A stretch of 64,000 bases of DNA from Pedobacter soli (lineage in GTDB: Bacteria; Bacteroidota; Bacteroidia; Sphingobacteriales; Sphingobacteriaceae). Shown one piece after another: positions 46,733 to 55,718 of the stretch; the first letter of the stretch is position 1, and each line of letters begins with the position of its first letter. The stretch covers positions 124,001-188,000 of the forward strand of contig NZ_FMZH01000010.1 in NCBI RefSeq assembly GCF_900101435.1. The letters are read 5' to 3'. The position numbers and the translations under genes are program-made. The notes under the pieces were generated by a model that had not been told where the DNA came from, ran no database searches, and worked only from the letters and a program-made list of their open reading frames with translations.

Positions 46733-48046
46733 ATGAACAAATCTTTAAAATATTATACCGGTACAGTGCTGGCACTACTTTTAATGCTGAGCAATATAAA
46801 TGTATATGCACAGTCGCGTGCGCAAATTGCAGCACAATTAAGTCGTCTTATTAACAGTTCGAGCTATTCAGATGAACTGCAGTATTACAATAATGCTATC
46901 GATGCAGGATGTAATACGCTAACCCACAGTTTCGACACCTTTATGTCGGTAAGTTTTACGCGTACGGAGAAATTTGCTCGGGTGAGCAGTACTTACCGTA
47001 ATATTCCCTGGAAAGACCTTCAGTTTATCACACACGAAAAAATCAGGACATCAACCGTATATCTGTTTTTTTTAGAGCCTGTGGTTCAAAGCCGTGCACT
47101 TAAATACGGCGCCTATTACAAAAATAAATATACCGATAATACCATTGAACGCCCGGTAAGGAGCATTGCGCTGCACATACAGAATAAAGACCTGCTCGTA
47201 TTTGAGCGTCTTTGTTTTCAGTTAAAATATGCAGATGCTCCTCTGGCAGTACAAGCGGTACCAGCAATTAAAGCGTTTCCACAGTTTACTGCCCCCAAAA
47301 TATTACCTCCATCAAAAAACGATGCACAATATGTTGTATTCGATGCAACAACAGGCTATAAATGTGGTACACAGGAGTGGCCTTCTTACTGGTGCAGGTT
47401 TTTTAAACTCCAGGGAATTGATATTTCAAACATGGGATCGGATGATATGAAAGCAAAATCGCTGTTGATGCAGAATTATTGGAACAAATACTGCTACAGC
47501 TTTACCACTAATAACTGGCGCGGTATTACCGGCGGAAGCATCACCACCTTACTGGATATTAGTCAGGATGCCGGCAGCAATGATGCATTCGGGCTTATTG
47601 CCTACAGAGTAAAGGGCAATGTGAACTTTCTGAATCCTTTCAACGGCAAAAATTACTTTGATAATTTATGCGCTTCCTTTGCAAAAAAAGAACATTATGT
47701 AGAGTATGAAAAAGAAGAGGTGCAACGCGAGTGGGAGTACCTGCAGAGTAGGATGAAAAGATGGGGTACCAAACCATCGGCCCAGATGCTGTATTTATAT
47801 AAGTACAGCGCAAAAGACCACGCAGAACTTATCGAAACCATCCTGTGCAATTCGCAGGGCGAAGGTGTTTTTGCAGGTTTAAAAAGTGATCCTGCCCAAT
47901 ATCTCCTGCAGGTTTACAACACTGGCTTAAGAAATTTTGATGAAGCTGTGCTTTTATTTGAAGGTACATTTAAAACCCAGATTTCTTCTGTTGATAAAGC
48001 AACGTTTCGTAAAACACTCAAATACCAGGAGGTGTTGTGGGACTAA
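46733..48046 (+). CDS. Secreted protein of unknown function
   Basis: This 437-residue protein, from the ATG at 46733, has a signal peptide ending NVYAQ. I do not recognise a family. It contains several cysteines and aromatics in YKCGTQEWPSYWCRFFKL, a glycine-rich run GITGGSITTLLDI, a charged helical stretch (KEEVQREWEYLQSRMKRW) and a C-terminal helical part. It has no evident membrane segment after the signal. It stands alone between a strong terminator and a convergent gene. A TTG at 46721 would add four residues before the signal peptide and is less likely. Confidence 0.75.
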   Translation: MNKSLKYYTGTVLALLLMLSNINVYAQSRAQIAAQLSRLINSSSYSDELQYYNNAIDAGCNTLTHSFDTFMSVSFTRTEKFARVSSTYRNIPWKDLQFITHEKIRTSTVYLFFLEPVVQSRALKYGAYYKNKYTDNTIERPVRSIALHIQNKDLLVFERLCFQLKYADAPLAVQAVPAIKAFPQFTAPKILPPSKNDAQYVVFDATTGYKCGTQEWPSYWCRFFKLQGIDISNMGSDDMKAKSLLMQNYWNKYCYSFTTNNWRGITGGSITTLLDISQDAGSNDAFGLIAYRVKGNVNFLNPFNGKNYFDNLCASFAKKEHYVEYEKEEVQREWEYLQSRMKRWGTKPSAQMLYLYKYSAKDHAELIETILCNSQGEGVFAGLKSDPAQYLLQVYNTGLRNFDEAVLLFEGTFKTQISSVDKATFRKTLKYQEVLWD

Positions 48047-48140
48047 ACAGTTTAACCTAACAGTTATTTCGGTATAGAACCCCAATAATTTTGAGTACTG
48101 CACCAATTGAAAGCATACCTGCTATATGAATGACTTTAAC

Positions 48141-48707
48141 TCAGCCATTCATATAGTAGTTTAAAATCCAGAAAATTTGAAAAGCAATAAATGCTAAAAC
48201 CGTAAACAAATGCACCCATTTGTTGTCTGTTCTTGCTGCAAACAGGCAGGCGACAATATGAACGCTTTCTCTTACCGGGTATACCTTTAACATTGCCATG
48301 TGATAGTCCGGTCCTTTTAAATAAGTATCGAAGGCATCGAATAAAAAAAGTACGGCCAGGATATAGAAAAACCATTTCTTTCGCGATAAAAAATAGGATT
48401 TGAAATCTTTATAATCTTTCATATCCTCTGGAAAAAGCAAAGCTGCCAGGGTATAATACGTGATCACATAAATCACTAGAAAGAGATACTTCAAAAAATC
48501 CCAATGTTTTATCTCGGTTAAATGAACTTCAAACCACCAAAAATATACCGTACTTAAAAACATATAAAAGGCCCATAACAAATGGGTTGTATATACTTTG
48601 TACCGATCGGGATGCTCAATAATTTTTACCACACCTTTTAAAGAATGTGTAATACTAAGTCCTAAAATAATACCAAGTACAGTTTTAATATGGGTAAAGG
48701 TTTCCAT
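48141..48707 (-). CDS. Integral membrane protein of unknown function
   Basis: This 188-residue protein has about five hydrophobic segments (near residues 7-22, 43-60, 70-92, 112-126 and 165-184) and no signal peptide. No conserved catalytic motif is visible. It is convergent with the unknown secreted protein and divergent from the GH127-like gene. An 11-bp inverted repeat (48122-48132 and 48146-48156) overlaps its stop codon and may help end transcription. I cannot assign a function. Confidence 0.75.
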   Translation of the reverse strand: METFTHIKTVLGIILGLSITHSLKGVVKIIEHPDRYKVYTTHLLWAFYMFLSTVYFWWFEVHLTEIKHWDFLKYLFLVIYVITYYTLAALLFPEDMKDYKDFKSYFLSRKKWFFYILAVLFLFDAFDTYLKGPDYHMAMLKVYPVRESVHIVACLFAARTDNKWVHLFTVLAFIAFQIFWILNYYMNG

Positions 48708-49023
48708 TGGGATGTTGATGAGATTATTTGTGCTTTACCAGAGGTAGGCTGTAAGTTCAATAATTAACCCGGCTGATTACTAAAGATATACATTTTATAT
48801 CATAGCTTAGCCTTATAGCCTTAGTTCTTTAAGATTATCTCAGATGTATCCGTTCGGTCACTTATCAAAGGCAAAGTGGTTAATAAATATCTTTTTGAAA
48901 ATAAATTGATACAGATAGTGGAAATATTGAGACTGAATGTATTACTAAAAGGAGGCTAAAATTCCTTACTTTGAATCGGGCTTTGTAAAAAGGCTGCTAA
49001 CCAAATTACTAAAACGCATCATC
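48708..49023. other. Divergent intergenic region
   Basis: This 316-bp region lies between the membrane-protein gene (minus) and the GH127-like gene (plus). It is AT-rich, with no gene, repeat or convincing operator. It presumably holds both promoters. Confidence 0.4.
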
Positions 49024-51054
49024 ATGAAGTTTAAGCTGGCACTTTCTCTTATTTCACTTGGTCTTTTATCCTTTAAAGCCATGCATACAGAAGATCCTCC
49101 AAAGCAGAAAGCAGATAATTACGTCAAGCCCAAATATATGCCTGTACCATTGGGCGCAATTAAACCGCAAGGCTGGTTAAAAGATCAGCTCGAAATTATG
49201 CTTAAAGGCACAACCGGTCATTTAGATGAAGTATATGGAAAGGTTAAGGACGATAACGGTTGGTTAGGGGGCAAGGGCGATTCGTGGGAAGAAACACCTT
49301 ACTGGCTCGATGGCGCTGTTCCGCTGGCTTACCAGCTGGGTGATGCAGCATTACAACAAAAAGTGCTGAAATACATTAACTGGGTATTGGATAATCAACG
49401 CCCATCGGGATATTTTGGCGCCATAACCAAAGCAGAGCGCGAAGGCAAAGAAATTACCCTTCAACATCCTGAAAATGGCGACGACTGGTGGCCAAAAATG
49501 GTCATGCTGAAAGTATTGCAACAATATTATACTGCAACTGCCGATAAAAGGGTGATTACCTTTATGGAAAAATATTTCAATTACCAGAAAGAAGCGCTTA
49601 AAAAGGTGAAAATTGGTAACTGGACGGAATGGGCTACTTCCCGCGGGCACGACAACGTGCTCATGGTGCAGTGGTTATATGGCATTAATGGCGATAAATT
49701 GTTGCTCGAATTAGCAGACCTGATTCAAAAGCAATCTTTTCAATGGAGTAACTGGTTAGGTAACAGAGATTGGGTAATTAATGCGGCCACCTATCAAAAT
49801 AACGACCAGTGGATGAGCAGGCATGGTGTAAATGTGGCCATGGCACTCAAAACACCAGCAATTGATTATCAACGCAGTGGGAATCCCCAATATCTTAAAG
49901 ATTTGAAAGTAGGCTTTAAAGATCTGATGACTTTGCACGGTTTACCCATGGGGATTTTTTCTGCAGACGAAGATTTGCATGGAAATTTGCCTACGCAAGG
50001 CACTGAGCTTTGTGCTACTGTAGAGGCCATGTATTCGCTGGAAAAAATTATAGAAATTACCGGCGATGAAACCTATATGGATGCTTTAGAACGCATGACA
50101 TTTAATGCGCTTCCGCCTCAAACAACCGACGACTATAACAATAAACAGTATTTTCAAATGGCCAATCAGGTGCAGATCAGCCGTGGTGTTTTTGATTTTT
50201 CGTTACCCTTCGATCGGGAAATGAATAACGTATTGGGGATGAGAAGCGGTTATACCTGTTGCCTGGCTAATATGCACCAGGGATGGACAAAATATACCCA
50301 GAGCCTTTGGTATAAAACAGATGGAAATGGGCTGGCGGCATTGGTTTATGCACCTAATGTGTTGAAAACAATGGTAAACGGCCAGGAAATTAGCATTAAA
50401 GAAGAAACCAGTTATCCCTTTGAAGATGAGATTAACTTCGCATTTTCTACCAAAAAAGCAGTGGCTTTCCCTTTCCACTTAAGGATACCCGCCTGGTGTA
50501 ATGAAGCTAAAATTATGGTGAACGGCAAAGAAATAAAATCGGCCAAAGGCGGTACAATAGCGGCGTTAAACCAAAAATGGAACAATGGCGATAAGGTTAC
50601 ATTGAAATTGCCTATGACGATGGCTACCTCTAACTGGGGGCACAATTCGCGGACTATTGAACGTGGACCTTTAGTATATGCGTTAAAGCTGGAAGAGAAG
50701 TGGGAAAAAGGAAACAACAAGGTTGAAGGCGATTATTTTAGTGTATACCCTAAAAGCGACTGGAATTATGGTTTACTGGAGAGCATTATCGCAGATCCAG
50801 CCAAAAATCTTTCCGTATCGTTTAAACCCATGCCGCAAAGTTTTGTATGGAATTTGAATAGTGCGCCCATCGAAATCAAAGCTAAAGGTAAAAAGATTCC
50901 CAACTGGAAGGTAGTTGACGGGGTTGCGCGACAACCCGTAAGCGATCGGTCGGGATTGTATAAAGGGGAGGTGAATAACGAAGTTGAAACCTTAACACTC
51001 GTGCCATTTGGTTTTACCAAGGTTAGAATTGTTGCTTTTCCGGTAGTTAAATAA
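49024..51054 (+). CDS. GH127-like beta-L-arabinofuranosidase
   Basis: This 676-residue protein has a likely signal sequence in the first 20-25 residues. It has the (alpha/alpha)6 barrel of the beta-L-arabinofuranosidase (former DUF1680) superfamily, with YWLDGAVPLAYQLGD and GNWTEWATSRG, and a C-terminal beta-sandwich with FPFHLRIPAWCNEAKI and IERGPLVYALK. The zinc-cysteine site of GH127 enzymes such as HypBA1 (Glu, Cys, Cys, Cys) is matched by Glu328 and Cys330 (TELCATVE) and Cys412-Cys413 (GYTCCLANM), so an active cysteine-nucleophile enzyme is likely. The related family GH146 cannot be excluded. It should release beta-L-arabinofuranose from plant glycans. The GH43-like gene begins 31 bp later. 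Confidence 0.88.
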   Translation: MKFKLALSLISLGLLSFKAMHTEDPPKQKADNYVKPKYMPVPLGAIKPQGWLKDQLEIMLKGTTGHLDEVYGKVKDDNGWLGGKGDSWEETPYWLDGAVPLAYQLGDAALQQKVLKYINWVLDNQRPSGYFGAITKAEREGKEITLQHPENGDDWWPKMVMLKVLQQYYTATADKRVITFMEKYFNYQKEALKKVKIGNWTEWATSRGHDNVLMVQWLYGINGDKLLLELADLIQKQSFQWSNWLGNRDWVINAATYQNNDQWMSRHGVNVAMALKTPAIDYQRSGNPQYLKDLKVGFKDLMTLHGLPMGIFSADEDLHGNLPTQGTELCATVEAMYSLEKIIEITGDETYMDALERMTFNALPPQTTDDYNNKQYFQMANQVQISRGVFDFSLPFDREMNNVLGMRSGYTCCLANMHQGWTKYTQSLWYKTDGNGLAALVYAPNVLKTMVNGQEISIKEETSYPFEDEINFAFSTKKAVAFPFHLRIPAWCNEAKIMVNGKEIKSAKGGTIAALNQKWNNGDKVTLKLPMTMATSNWGHNSRTIERGPLVYALKLEEKWEKGNNKVEGDYFSVYPKSDWNYGLLESIIADPAKNLSVSFKPMPQSFVWNLNSAPIEIKAKGKKIPNWKVVDGVARQPVSDRSGLYKGEVNNEVETLTLVPFGFTKVRIVAFPVVK

Positions 51055-51085
51055 CCTCAACATTCAAATCAAATATTTAATAAGC

Positions 51086-52063
51086 ATGCTTAAATATATC
51101 CTGGCCATTTCGATTTTGTTTTGCGTATTTAACGTTAAGGCCCAACATCCTAAAATGTATTATGCCGATACTACCGCTACAGGCGTACCATTCAGCAAAG
51201 ATCCCTCTGTTATCAAATTTAAGGGCAAATACCTGATGTATTATTCCATTAAAAGCCCTAAAACAGGTAATGGTATGGATGGCTGGAAAATAGGGATTTC
51301 TGAAAGCAGCGATCTTTATCACTGGAAAAAAATTGGCGAAGTTAATCCCGAAGCGGCTTATGAAAGTAAAGGACTTTGCGCACCTTGCGCTAAAGTAATT
51401 AATGGTAAGGTGCATATCTTTTACCAAACTTATGGCAATTTCGAAAAAGATGCCATTTGCCATGCTTTTGCCAATGATGGCTTAAATTTTACCAGAAACG
51501 CTACAAACCCCATATTTCACCCAACAGGAAGCTGGACAAATGGCAGGGCCATAGATGCCGATGTTTATCAGTTTAAAAATCAGTATTTCCTGTATTTTGC
51601 TACCCGCGATGCTACAGGTAAAATCCAGAAACAGGGGGTGGCTGTAGCACCAGCTAATACCAATTTCGATAGAAACGATTGGAAGCAGGCGGTAGATAGC
51701 GCTATTTTATCGCCTAAGTATGCGTGGGAGGGCGAATGCATCGAAGCCGCATCGGTTATTCAGAAAGGCAAATACCTGTACATGTTTTATGCAGGCAGTT
51801 ACAACAATGTGCCCCAGCAAATCGGGGTAGCAAAAAGTACCGACGGTATTAGCTGGCAGCGGTTAAGTGATAAACCTTTCCTGGCTAATGGAAAGCCAGG
51901 CGAATGGAACGCCAGCGAATCTGGTCACCCGGCTATTTTTATGGACGACGATGGTAAAACCTATTTATTTTATCAGGGCAATAACGATAAAGGACGCACC
52001 TGGTTGCTATCGAATAGAAAAATTGGCTGGAAATCTTCAGGTCCTTATCTGCTAAAAGACTAA
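51086..52063 (+). CDS. GH43-like secreted glycosidase
   Basis: This 325-residue protein has a signal peptide ending VKAQ. It has a five-bladed-propeller pattern with repeated KYLMYYS, KVHIFYQTY, QYFLYFAT, KYLYMFYAG and KTYLFYQG strands. Candidate catalytic residues of the GH43/GH32 clan are Asp39 (FSKDPSVIKF), Asp159 (AIDADV) and Glu217 or Glu220 (EGECIEAASVI). The exact family could be GH43 or one of its unclassified relatives. It is probably cotranscribed with the GH127-like gene, and the pair would act on arabinose-containing plant glycans. Confidence 0.8.
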   Translation: MLKYILAISILFCVFNVKAQHPKMYYADTTATGVPFSKDPSVIKFKGKYLMYYSIKSPKTGNGMDGWKIGISESSDLYHWKKIGEVNPEAAYESKGLCAPCAKVINGKVHIFYQTYGNFEKDAICHAFANDGLNFTRNATNPIFHPTGSWTNGRAIDADVYQFKNQYFLYFATRDATGKIQKQGVAVAPANTNFDRNDWKQAVDSAILSPKYAWEGECIEAASVIQKGKYLYMFYAGSYNNVPQQIGVAKSTDGISWQRLSDKPFLANGKPGEWNASESGHPAIFMDDDGKTYLFYQGNNDKGRTWLLSNRKIGWKSSGPYLLKD

Positions 52064-52101
52064 CAGTATTTTTTTTAGTAATCGATACTTAGGGTCGATT
52101 T

Positions 52102-52995
52102 TTACGCGTTAGTTTCAAGCCTGTAACCTTTACCGCGTATAACTACAATATTGATATTCGGATCGAATTCAAGTTTTTTTCTAAGTTTTGAGATAAACAT
52201 ATCCAAACTGCGGCCTACAATAACGCCTTCATCTTCCCATATCTCTTTTTGCAACCGGCTTCTTGCTATAGTTTGGTTAGGCGATAAGGCGAAAATGAGG
52301 AGCAAACGTGTTTCAGTTCCGGTGAGGTCAATCGTGTTTCCGTTGGCCAAAAGCTTCCGGTTCTTCGCATCGAAAAAGGCCGGGCCTAAAGGTATTATGT
52401 CTGTATGCTGAACCTTCTCAGTCTCAGTTAATGCTTTTCGCGGTTTAGCAGATCTTAAAAAAATAAAGCCCACAAATGCTAAAAAAGGCAGGCTTCCCAG
52501 CAGATATTCAGGCTTTGCAATGTTTATACCCTCCGGTTTAAATTTAATGTTGATAAGGTAAGGTGCTTTGGGCTGCACTCTGCCTTTGCAGGCTATAATA
52601 TCATCTTTTTTATTTTTAGATATAGCAAATCCATAGGCTACACCCGGTTGGTTACTGTTTATTACGTTTACAACATAATCTTTTGCCAGCGGATCTCCGG
52701 CCAGCAAACGGTGGGTAGTATTTACGAGAAGGTCTGTTCGAAAAGTAAGCTCTTTTTCAAAACTGATTTGATATTCATTTTCGGAGATCTTTTTTACAGG
52801 CATCACCCTCGATGTACCATCGCCCGATTGTAATAGCAGTTCGTGCCCGATCTTGCGAAGCAAAACTTCCCTTCTCGCTGTTTCAAAATCGTTATGATCT
52901 GCCATACTGAGACAGATTACCGTAATAAACGAAAGCAGGATGAATCCGCAAAAGTATTTGCCTTTCCCTGAAATGATATTTAGGCTAATCTTCAT
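52102..52995 (-). CDS. Membrane-bound winged-helix regulator
   Basis: This 297-residue protein has a membrane segment at about 13-31, a predicted periplasmic part to about 160, a second hydrophobic segment at about 164-180 (YLLGSLPFLAFVGFIFL) and a cytoplasmic OmpR/PhoB-type winged helix at about 205-295 (LTGTETRLLLIFALSPNQTI, LQKEIWEDEGVIVGRSLDMF, then VVIRGKGYRL). This is a one-component, ToxR-like layout with the order reversed, so an external signal could act on DNA without a kinase. It is convergent with the GH43-like gene; the target is not evident. It has no receiver domain. Confidence 0.85.
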   Translation of the reverse strand: MKISLNIISGKGKYFCGFILLSFITVICLSMADHNDFETARREVLLRKIGHELLLQSGDGTSRVMPVKKISENEYQISFEKELTFRTDLLVNTTHRLLAGDPLAKDYVVNVINSNQPGVAYGFAISKNKKDDIIACKGRVQPKAPYLINIKFKPEGINIAKPEYLLGSLPFLAFVGFIFLRSAKPRKALTETEKVQHTDIIPLGPAFFDAKNRKLLANGNTIDLTGTETRLLLIFALSPNQTIARSRLQKEIWEDEGVIVGRSLDMFISKLRKKLEFDPNINIVVIRGKGYRLETNA

Positions 52996-53187
52996 AATGT
53001 CAGGTTTTTATTTACAAAGTTGCAATTTTATTTGCAATTCAAATTCCCCGGGCCGAAAAAGATACTGGCAGGAATAATTGATTAGCCAGCACAGGCATAG
53101 CACTGATTGACTAAAAAACAATAATATGTTCACAAGCCGTTCTTCTGTTAGAAAAATGGCTTGTGCCAGGTGTTGGACCTAAATAAT

Positions 53188-53697
53188 TTAATTCGCAAAC
53201 TTTACAGTTAATGAGATTACCTGCCGGGCATTTCGGGGTTTCCTTTTTTCTCCCTCGATAATGATCCGGAATGGACCTTCATCGGCAGCAAGCAGTTTAT
53301 CGTCTTTTCTATTGGCCAGTATAATTTTGCGGGAGGTAAAAGCAGGATCGATTTCGGCCAGTGAAAAAATAACCTGATAACCATCGCTGGCCTCAACCAG
53401 CAGGTATTTGGTCAGGTTTTCACCTTTCAGTTCTTCAGCAAGTGTTACCCCGGCATTTTTAAGCACAAGCCCTAATTCAACCCCGCTGTAGGTATGTTCC
53501 TGGTCTGTGCGGTCTTTTTGGCTGATGGAGGTTTTGGGCAGCTTATCTACATCTGTCGGCGTTAAAATGAGCTCCGATTTAACTTCTCCTTTAATACTGG
53601 CCGAGGCCGTTTTAGCCTGTGCATTAACCTTAGAGTTGCTAAAGAATAAGGCTATAGTTAACAGGGAAGTCAGTAATGCGATTTTAGTAGTTTTCAT
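53188..53697 (-). CDS. Molybdopterin-oxidoreductase-like protein without cysteine
   Basis: This 169-residue exported protein has a signal peptide ending VNAQ. The remainder resembles the molybdopterin-binding fold of sulfite-oxidase-type enzymes: DVDKLPKTSISQKDRTDQ, YSGVELGLVLKNAGV, YLLVEASDGYQVIFSLAEID and ADEGPFRIIIEGEKRKPRNARQ. The family needs a cysteine to bind molybdenum, but this protein has none, and it is much shorter than a full enzyme. It may bind a molybdenum or tungsten species, or the pterin, without catalysis. It is only 3 bp after the TonB-dependent receptor gene, so the two are cotranscribed, and a joint role in uptake is the simplest reading. Confidence 0.8.
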   Translation of the reverse strand: MKTTKIALLTSLLTIALFFSNSKVNAQAKTASASIKGEVKSELILTPTDVDKLPKTSISQKDRTDQEHTYSGVELGLVLKNAGVTLAEELKGENLTKYLLVEASDGYQVIFSLAEIDPAFTSRKIILANRKDDKLLAADEGPFRIIIEGEKRKPRNARQVISLTVKFAN

Positions 53698-53700
53698 GTC

Positions 53701-55689
53701 TTACAAGTTATTAAAAACTAAATTGATAAAATAATTTCTTCCCGCTTCAGGGTAACCTTCGCTGATGGCGTAATTCTTATCAAACAGGTTGTTTACGCCA
53801 CCCTCTAATGAAATCCAGCGATAAGCTTTAACCCTTGCGCCCACATTGGTTAGGGCAAACCCGGCGGCTTTAGTGCCATAACTGGTGCTGTAGCGCGATG
53901 AGTTGTATTCAATGCTTGCGAGCAACGAAGCGGCTTTTTTTAACTGATATCCTGAAGAAAGTAATAGTTTATGGTCAGGTGCATCGGTAAATTTCAAATC
54001 CCTGTTACTTAAGTTGGTCCGCTTAAGGTAACTGTACTGTCCGCTCAGGTTCCAATCGGGTAAAATGCTGTAATCTGCTGATAATTCGGTGCCGTAAAAC
54101 TCCGCTTTACCGGCATTTTGCAGCTGAAAGATATTCGGCAATACGTTATTTACCTGCATAATGGCATCAGAAATCCTGCTGTAGAACAGGTTGGCGGTAA
54201 TTTGCAGCTGGTTCATCACCTTACCCGTATAGCCGGCTTCGTAATGCAGGGCTGCTTCCGATTTCAGGTCGGGATTGGGAATAGCAGTTCCCATGCGGTA
54301 AGAATAACGGTCTTTTATCGTTGCAAACCGGGTTTTACGGGCAACAGATACATTGATTTTTTGCCATTCATCCAGCTCATAAACTGCACCCAGTTGCGCA
54401 TTTAAAGCATAGTTATCGTTTTTAGGGTGCTCAGTAATCGTTTTGGTTGTTGCATTATAATTCTCAGCCTGCAGGCTTTTGCGCAGGTTAATGCCTATTC
54501 CCGGTAATAAGGTCAGTTTTTCGTTCAGGCGAAAAGCATCTTCCAGGCCCAAGGATGCAGTGTAATCGCGGGTAGTGCGGATAGGTTCGCCAACATTGTA
54601 TTCTTTATGCCTGTCGTTTTTAAGCTGGGCAGATGCACTCAGAAAATGTGTAGCATTTAACTGGTTGTTGTACACGATCGATCCGCCATAAGTATCATCA
54701 TTATAAATACTTTGGAATGAAGAACCTTTTTTCTGCGTGGTATAAGTATTGTCGTCAAATGCACTCAATAAATTGCTGAATTTATCATAATACAGGCGTG
54801 TTTTGATTGAACTTGCTGGTGTAATGGTGGTGTTTGACAAGAAATAATAGCTTTCTTTGTTCCAGTATGGCCATTGCCAGAAACGGGTTGTAACCTTTGT
54901 ATCATCGCCAACGTAAGGCGGATTACCTTTTTTGCCATCCTGTTTTACGTAGTTGAAAGCGTATTCATCGCCTTCTTTTGGTGTAAAGCCAATTTTAGCC
55001 GTGTATTTCGTGTCTTCTCGGTAAGCATTTTCACGCCTCCCGCCATCTTCGTTGATTTTAGCTATAAAGCTTTCAGAAAGTGGAAAACCCTGTTGTTTCA
55101 GCTGTGAAATGCTTCCCTGAAAATAGAACTTGCCCAGTCGCGAGCCCGCATTCAGGTTCAGCCGGTGCCCATCGCCGCTCATCAATCCCGAACGGGCATC
55201 AATTTCAAACTTGTTTACCGGCTTTCTCGATACGATGTTGATTGCGCCTCCCAGTGTATTGGCACCGTAGGTGATAGATGAAAAGCCTTTGGCGACATTG
55301 ATTTGCGACACATCAAAAGAGGTAAAACGGCCCAGGTCAACATAGCCATCGTATGGCACGTAAACCGGAATTCCGTCAATATAAACGGGCACCTGCCGCA
55401 GGTCAAAGCCTCTGATGAGCACAACCGATTCATTTCGGGCGCCAACTTTACTTAAGCTAACACCAGGTAATATATTTAGTGCGGTAGCAACGTCGAGCTT
55501 GCCATTTTGCTCAATTTTATCGCTGCTTATCGTATTGCTGCTGTTGTCTGTTTTTCCTTTAATGTATATTTCTCCAAGCTTAAATATTCTTTTGGTTATC
55601 GGAAGCGAATCTGTGTTTGTGGTGTGGGTTTGTGCCGCTGCACACAGGCAAAATGCCGAAAAAAGAAGGGAAAGATAAAGTTTAGTCAT
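53701..55689 (-). CDS. TonB-dependent receptor, likely metal or oxyanion uptake
   Basis: This 662-residue outer-membrane receptor has a signal peptide ending CAAAQ, a short linker with no carboxypeptidase-like domain, a plug at about 45-160 (LDVATALNILPGVSLSKV, VLIRGFDLRQVPVYIDGIPV, YGANTLGGAINIVSRKP) and a 22-strand-type barrel ending in NYFINLVFNNL. Its size and plug are of the siderophore/cobalamin type, not SusC. It has no SusD partner. Its neighbours are a molybdopterin-domain protein, a di-haem peroxidase and a ModE-like regulator with a ModE box, so molybdate, tungstate or a chelate of them is the suggested substrate. That link is inferred from context only. Confidence 0.88.
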   Translation of the reverse strand: MTKLYLSLLFSAFCLCAAAQTHTTNTDSLPITKRIFKLGEIYIKGKTDNSSNTISSDKIEQNGKLDVATALNILPGVSLSKVGARNESVVLIRGFDLRQVPVYIDGIPVYVPYDGYVDLGRFTSFDVSQINVAKGFSSITYGANTLGGAINIVSRKPVNKFEIDARSGLMSGDGHRLNLNAGSRLGKFYFQGSISQLKQQGFPLSESFIAKINEDGGRRENAYREDTKYTAKIGFTPKEGDEYAFNYVKQDGKKGNPPYVGDDTKVTTRFWQWPYWNKESYYFLSNTTITPASSIKTRLYYDKFSNLLSAFDDNTYTTQKKGSSFQSIYNDDTYGGSIVYNNQLNATHFLSASAQLKNDRHKEYNVGEPIRTTRDYTASLGLEDAFRLNEKLTLLPGIGINLRKSLQAENYNATTKTITEHPKNDNYALNAQLGAVYELDEWQKINVSVARKTRFATIKDRYSYRMGTAIPNPDLKSEAALHYEAGYTGKVMNQLQITANLFYSRISDAIMQVNNVLPNIFQLQNAGKAEFYGTELSADYSILPDWNLSGQYSYLKRTNLSNRDLKFTDAPDHKLLLSSGYQLKKAASLLASIEYNSSRYSTSYGTKAAGFALTNVGARVKAYRWISLEGGVNNLFDKNYAISEGYPEAGRNYFINLVFNNL

Positions 55690-55718
55690 AGTTGTTTTTA
55701 GGTGGTCGTTTTATTGGT

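Noticed and set aside
48122..48156. Perfect 11-bp inverted repeat CTATATGAATG/CATTCATATAG between convergent genes
   Set aside because: It overlaps a stop codon and has no T-run on either strand, so it was not called a terminator, though it may act as a weak one.
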